Source of the DNA: Roseisolibacter agri
Lineage (GTDB): Bacteria > Gemmatimonadota > Gemmatimonadetes > Gemmatimonadales > Gemmatimonadaceae
Assembly (NCBI RefSeq): GCF_030159095.1
Contig: NZ_BRXS01000005.1
Span: 124,001-188,000, forward strand
Direction of reading: 5' to 3'
DNA length: 64,000 nt
Shown here: positions 61,794-64,000 of the stretch, piece after piece
Layout of the letters: each line of letters opens with the position of its first letter
Numbering within the stretch: position 1 is the stretch's first letter
The notes under the pieces: model-generated
Databases searched by the model: none
What the model was told of the DNA's origin: nothing
Seen by the model: the letters and a program-made list of their open reading frames with translations, nothing else
Translations under genes and position numbers: made by a program

Positions 61794-62702
61794 ATGCGAC
61801 GCATGACGCACGCGACGCCACACACCACGCGCAGCGCCGCACGCAGCGCGATCCGGCTGGTCTTCATCGACGTCGACGGCACGCTCGTCGGCTCCTCGGG
61901 CACGGTGCACCAGGCGGTGTGGGACGCCGCCGACCGGCTGCGTGCCGCCGGCGTGCACCTCGCGGTGTGCACCGGCCGGCCCGGCTTCGGCATCACGCGC
62001 GCGCTCGCGACGCGGCTGGACGGCGATGCGTGGCACGTCTTCCAGAACGGCGCCAGCATCGCCCACCTCGGCAACGGCGGCTCGCGCTCGGCCGGCCTCT
62101 CCGACGAGACGGTCGCGGCGCTGCTCGCGCAGGCGCGCGCGACCGGGCGCGCGCTCGAGCTGTACTCCGACGACGGCTACGCGGTGCTCGCGGGGCGCGC
62201 GGAGGCCGTCGAGCGCGCGCAGCGCCACGCGTCGCTCATCGGCGAGCCGTACCAGCCCGTGGACGCCGACGCGTTCGCGCGCACGCCGGGCCGCGTCATC
62301 GTGCGCGGCCAGTGGATGCTCGCGCACGACGAGCTGGACGCGGTGCTCGCCGATCCCGCGCCGCGCGCGCGGCTGGTGCCGTCGCTCTCCCCGTTGATGC
62401 CCGAGACGACGTTCGTGAGCGTGCTCGATCCGCAGATCGACAAGGTGGTGGGCGTGCGCACCGTGGCCGAGGCGTACGGCGTGCCGCTGTCGGCGGTGAT
62501 GTTCGCGGGCGACGGCGGCAACGACGCCGCGGCGATGACGGCGGTCGGCGAGGCGGGCGGCTGGCCCGTCGCGCCCGCGAACGCCGAGCCGGAGGCGCTG
62601 GAGCGCGCGCACGACGTCTTCGCGCACGTGGACGATGGTGGCCTCGCCGATGCACTGGCGCGCGCGCTGGCCACGCACGGCAACTCGCACGGCGATCGCT
62701 GA
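61794..62702 (+). CDS. HAD superfamily (Cof-type, IIB) phosphatase
   Basis: 302 aa from ATG 61794 (an internal Met at 61803 is equally possible). HAD motif I DVDGTLVG at about residues 25-32 (nucleophile Asp), motif II region CTGRPGFG, motif III Lys in PQIDKVVGVR, motif IV GDGGNDAAAMTAVG. The cap domain between I and III is of C2 type. Members hydrolyse phosphorylated sugars, pyridoxal phosphate or similar in the cytoplasm. The start is 60 bp after the zinc-ribbon stop; no evident role in that operon. Followed 26 bp later by the SDR gene in the same direction. Confidence 0.88.
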   Translation: MRRMTHATPHTTRSAARSAIRLVFIDVDGTLVGSSGTVHQAVWDAADRLRAAGVHLAVCTGRPGFGITRALATRLDGDAWHVFQNGASIAHLGNGGSRSAGLSDETVAALLAQARATGRALELYSDDGYAVLAGRAEAVERAQRHASLIGEPYQPVDADAFARTPGRVIVRGQWMLAHDELDAVLADPAPRARLVPSLSPLMPETTFVSVLDPQIDKVVGVRTVAEAYGVPLSAVMFAGDGGNDAAAMTAVGEAGGWPVAPANAEPEALERAHDVFAHVDDGGLADALARALATHGNSHGDR

Positions 62703-62728
62703 CGCTTCACCACTCGAGACAGGAACGC

Positions 62729-63583
62729 ATGCAGGATACGAAGGACACGCCCGTCTGGTTCATCACCGGCTGCTCCACCGGCTTCGGCCGCGAGCTGGCG
62801 CGCGCGGTGCTCGACCGCGGCTACCGTTGCGTGGTCACCGCGCGCAATCCCGACAGCGTGCGCGACATCGCCGAGGCGCACGGCGAGCGCGCGCTGGTCG
62901 CGAAGCTCGACGTCACGGTGCCCGCGGAGGTCGAGGCGAGCGTGCGCGCGGCCGAGGAGCGCTTCGGCCGCATCGACGTGCTGGTGAACAACGCGGGCAT
63001 CGGCTACTTCGGCGCGATCGAGGAGAGCGACGAGGCCGAGGTGCGCCGCATGTTCGAGATCAACGTGTTCGGGCTGGGCCGCATGACGAACGCGGTGCTG
63101 CCCGGCATGCGGCGGCGGCGCGCCGGCCACGTCGTGAACATCGCGTCCATCGGCGGCATCCGCGCGTTCCCGGGCGTGGGCTGGTACAACGCGACGAAGT
63201 TCGCGGTCGTCGGCCTCTCCGAGGCGCTCTCGCTCGAGACGGCGCCGCTCGGCATCAAGGTCACCGTCGTGGAGCCGAGCGGGTTCCGCACCGACTGGGC
63301 GGGCCGCAGCGCGAACGACGCGACGACGCGCATCGCCGACTACGCGGAGACGGCGCACACGAACCAGGGCACCATCCGCGGCTACAGCGGCAAGCAGCCG
63401 GGCGATCCGGTGCGCGCGGCGGCGGCGATCATCGCGGCCGTCGAGGCGCCCGAGCCGCCGCTGCACCTGCTGCTGGGCAAGGGCGCGATGCGCGGCGCGC
63501 GGTGGAAGCTCGACCTGCTGAAGGCGAACTTCGACGCGTGGGAGGCGACGACCGTGGGCGCGGACTTCCCGGAGGGCAGCTGA
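62729..63583 (+). CDS. Short-chain dehydrogenase/reductase (SDR), classical type
   Basis: 284 aa from ATG 62729. Cofactor motif FITGCSTGFGRELA (TGxxxGxG), Asp in KLDVTVPAEVEAS, NNAG in LVNNAGIGYFG, active-site triad with Ser in NIASIGGIRAF and YxxxK in WYNATKFAVVG. The TGCSTGFG variant is common in a subgroup annotated simply as SDR oxidoreductases. The C-terminal part (WAGRSANDATTRIADYAET..., then PPLHLLLGKGAMRGARWKLD) carries the substrate lid. NAD(P)-dependent, cytoplasmic; the substrate is not predictable. It forms a small unit with the HAD gene and is followed by the hairpin at 63625. Confidence 0.9.
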   Translation: MQDTKDTPVWFITGCSTGFGRELARAVLDRGYRCVVTARNPDSVRDIAEAHGERALVAKLDVTVPAEVEASVRAAEERFGRIDVLVNNAGIGYFGAIEESDEAEVRRMFEINVFGLGRMTNAVLPGMRRRRAGHVVNIASIGGIRAFPGVGWYNATKFAVVGLSEALSLETAPLGIKVTVVEPSGFRTDWAGRSANDATTRIADYAETAHTNQGTIRGYSGKQPGDPVRAAAAIIAAVEAPEPPLHLLLGKGAMRGARWKLDLLKANFDAWEATTVGADFPEGS

Positions 63584-63624
63584 CCGCCTCTTGACGCCCG
63601 GCGCACCAACTATCAGCATAGTAT

Positions 63625-63654
63625 GAAGCGCCGCGGCGGCTGCCGCGGCGCTTC
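63625..63654 (+). terminator. Hairpin terminator
   Basis: Perfect 13-bp stem GAAGCGCCGCGGC/GCCGCGGCGCTTC (63625-63637 with 63642-63654), loop GGCT, 42 bp after the SDR stop. Confidence 0.8.
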
Positions 63655-63689
63655 GTGCTGACGGGTGGCCGACCTCGCGGGAGACGCGC

Positions 63690-64000
63690 ATGGACCGCCG
63701 GACGCGTGCCGTTTGCAGGGGGATCGGAAGCCGGGTGGCCGTGCTCGCGGCCGCCGTCCTCGCCATCGGCTGCGGCGGCGCCGCCCGTGCCCGGCGCGCG
63801 GCCGACGCGCGCGCCCTCGCGGCCGCCGACGCGCAGGTGCTCGCGGGCTGCTACGACTGCCTGCGCGCGGCGCGCGACGCGTACGAGCGGCTGGCCGCGG
63901 GAGGCGGCGCCGACTCGGTGCGCGTGCGGCTGTTCGAGACCGAGGTGCTGCTCGCGCTGCGGCAGAAGGAGCTCGCGCTGGACGCGACCGCGCCGCTGGA
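63690..64000 (+). CDS. Putative lipoprotein (C-terminus outside window)
   Basis: 103 codons from ATG 63690 to the window edge, read without a stop. N-terminus MDRRTRAVCRGIGSRVAVLA leads into a lipoprotein signal with AIGCGG (lipidated Cys about residue 29). The mature part begins with Ala/Arg helices, then CYDCLRAARDAYERLAAGGG, in the style of a small helical repeat (TPR-like) N-terminus, and FETEVLLALRQKELALDATA. No family assigned because the sequence is incomplete. A terminator at 63625 isolates it from the SDR gene. Confidence 0.6.
   Translation, partial: MDRRTRAVCRGIGSRVAVLAAAVLAIGCGGAARARRAADARALAAADAQVLAGCYDCLRAARDAYERLAAGGGADSVRVRLFETEVLLALRQKELALDATAPL

Overview
The window is about 64 kb of very GC-rich bacterial chromosome carrying roughly 56 genes in short operons on both strands. 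I see no rRNA, tRNA or CRISPR array. The gene repertoire is typical of soil Gemmatimonadota (Gemmatirosa/Gemmatimonas-like): many secreted proteins and lipoproteins, transmembrane Ser/Thr kinases with TolB/TPR-type output regions, ADOP-type FtsX permeases, zf-HC2 anti-sigma factors, and surface proteins with WD40 and beta-barrel parts. The taxon is an inference from content; no marker gene fixes it.

Layout. 1-10 kb: truncated DUF4956 membrane protein, PafA-like phosphatase, M23 lipoprotein, small secreted proteins, a 1040-aa receptor-type kinase and a collagen-like lipoprotein. 10-13 kb: an SRAP/YedK DNA-protein crosslink enzyme followed by a decayed stretch of about 1.5 kb with a tyrosine-recombinase relic. 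13-24 kb: YhbY, a TonB-C protein, a 1063-aa peptidase/WD40/barrel fusion, ferredoxin FdxA, methyltransferase, hydrolases, thioesterase, AI-2E transporter, RNase D and a signal peptidase II paralogue. 24-30 kb: DUF59 protein, serine hydrolase with a histone-H1-like tail, then ECF sigma / anti-sigma / double-PDZ. 30-36 kb: TrxR-like flavoprotein, matrixin protease, hydrolases, subtilase, patatin. 36-41 kb: CheB-CheR-patatin operon and a divergent PAS-MarR pair. 41-51 kb: M30-like protease, two tandem Rieske lipoproteins, CHRD protein, and a compact minus-strand operon of ECF sigma, anti-sigma, outer-membrane protein, cupredoxin and sensor Ser/Thr kinase. 51-57 kb: internally duplicated M42 peptidase, hydrolase, nitroreductase, ADOP permease. 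57-62 kb: an operon of vWA protein, atypical kinase with FHA-like tail, calcineurin-like phosphatase and zinc-ribbon membrane protein. 62-64 kb: HAD phosphatase, SDR and a truncated lipoprotein.

Most notable: (1) three intergenic elements (about 19.7, 21.7 and 31.2 kb) each made of two inverted arms of four 15-bp tandem units around a variable core; (2) two further dispersed hairpin families; (3) the vWA/kinase/phosphatase/zinc-ribbon operon, which looks like a variant of TerY-P-type phospho-signalling with a calcineurin-like phosphatase in place of PP2C; (4) the sigma/anti-sigma/cupredoxin/sensor-kinase operon; (5) an M42 peptidase whose N-terminal half is a decayed copy of the catalytic half.

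Most convergent gene pairs are separated by perfect GC-rich hairpins of 12-22 bp without long U-tracts, which appear to be the local style of (often bidirectional) terminator.
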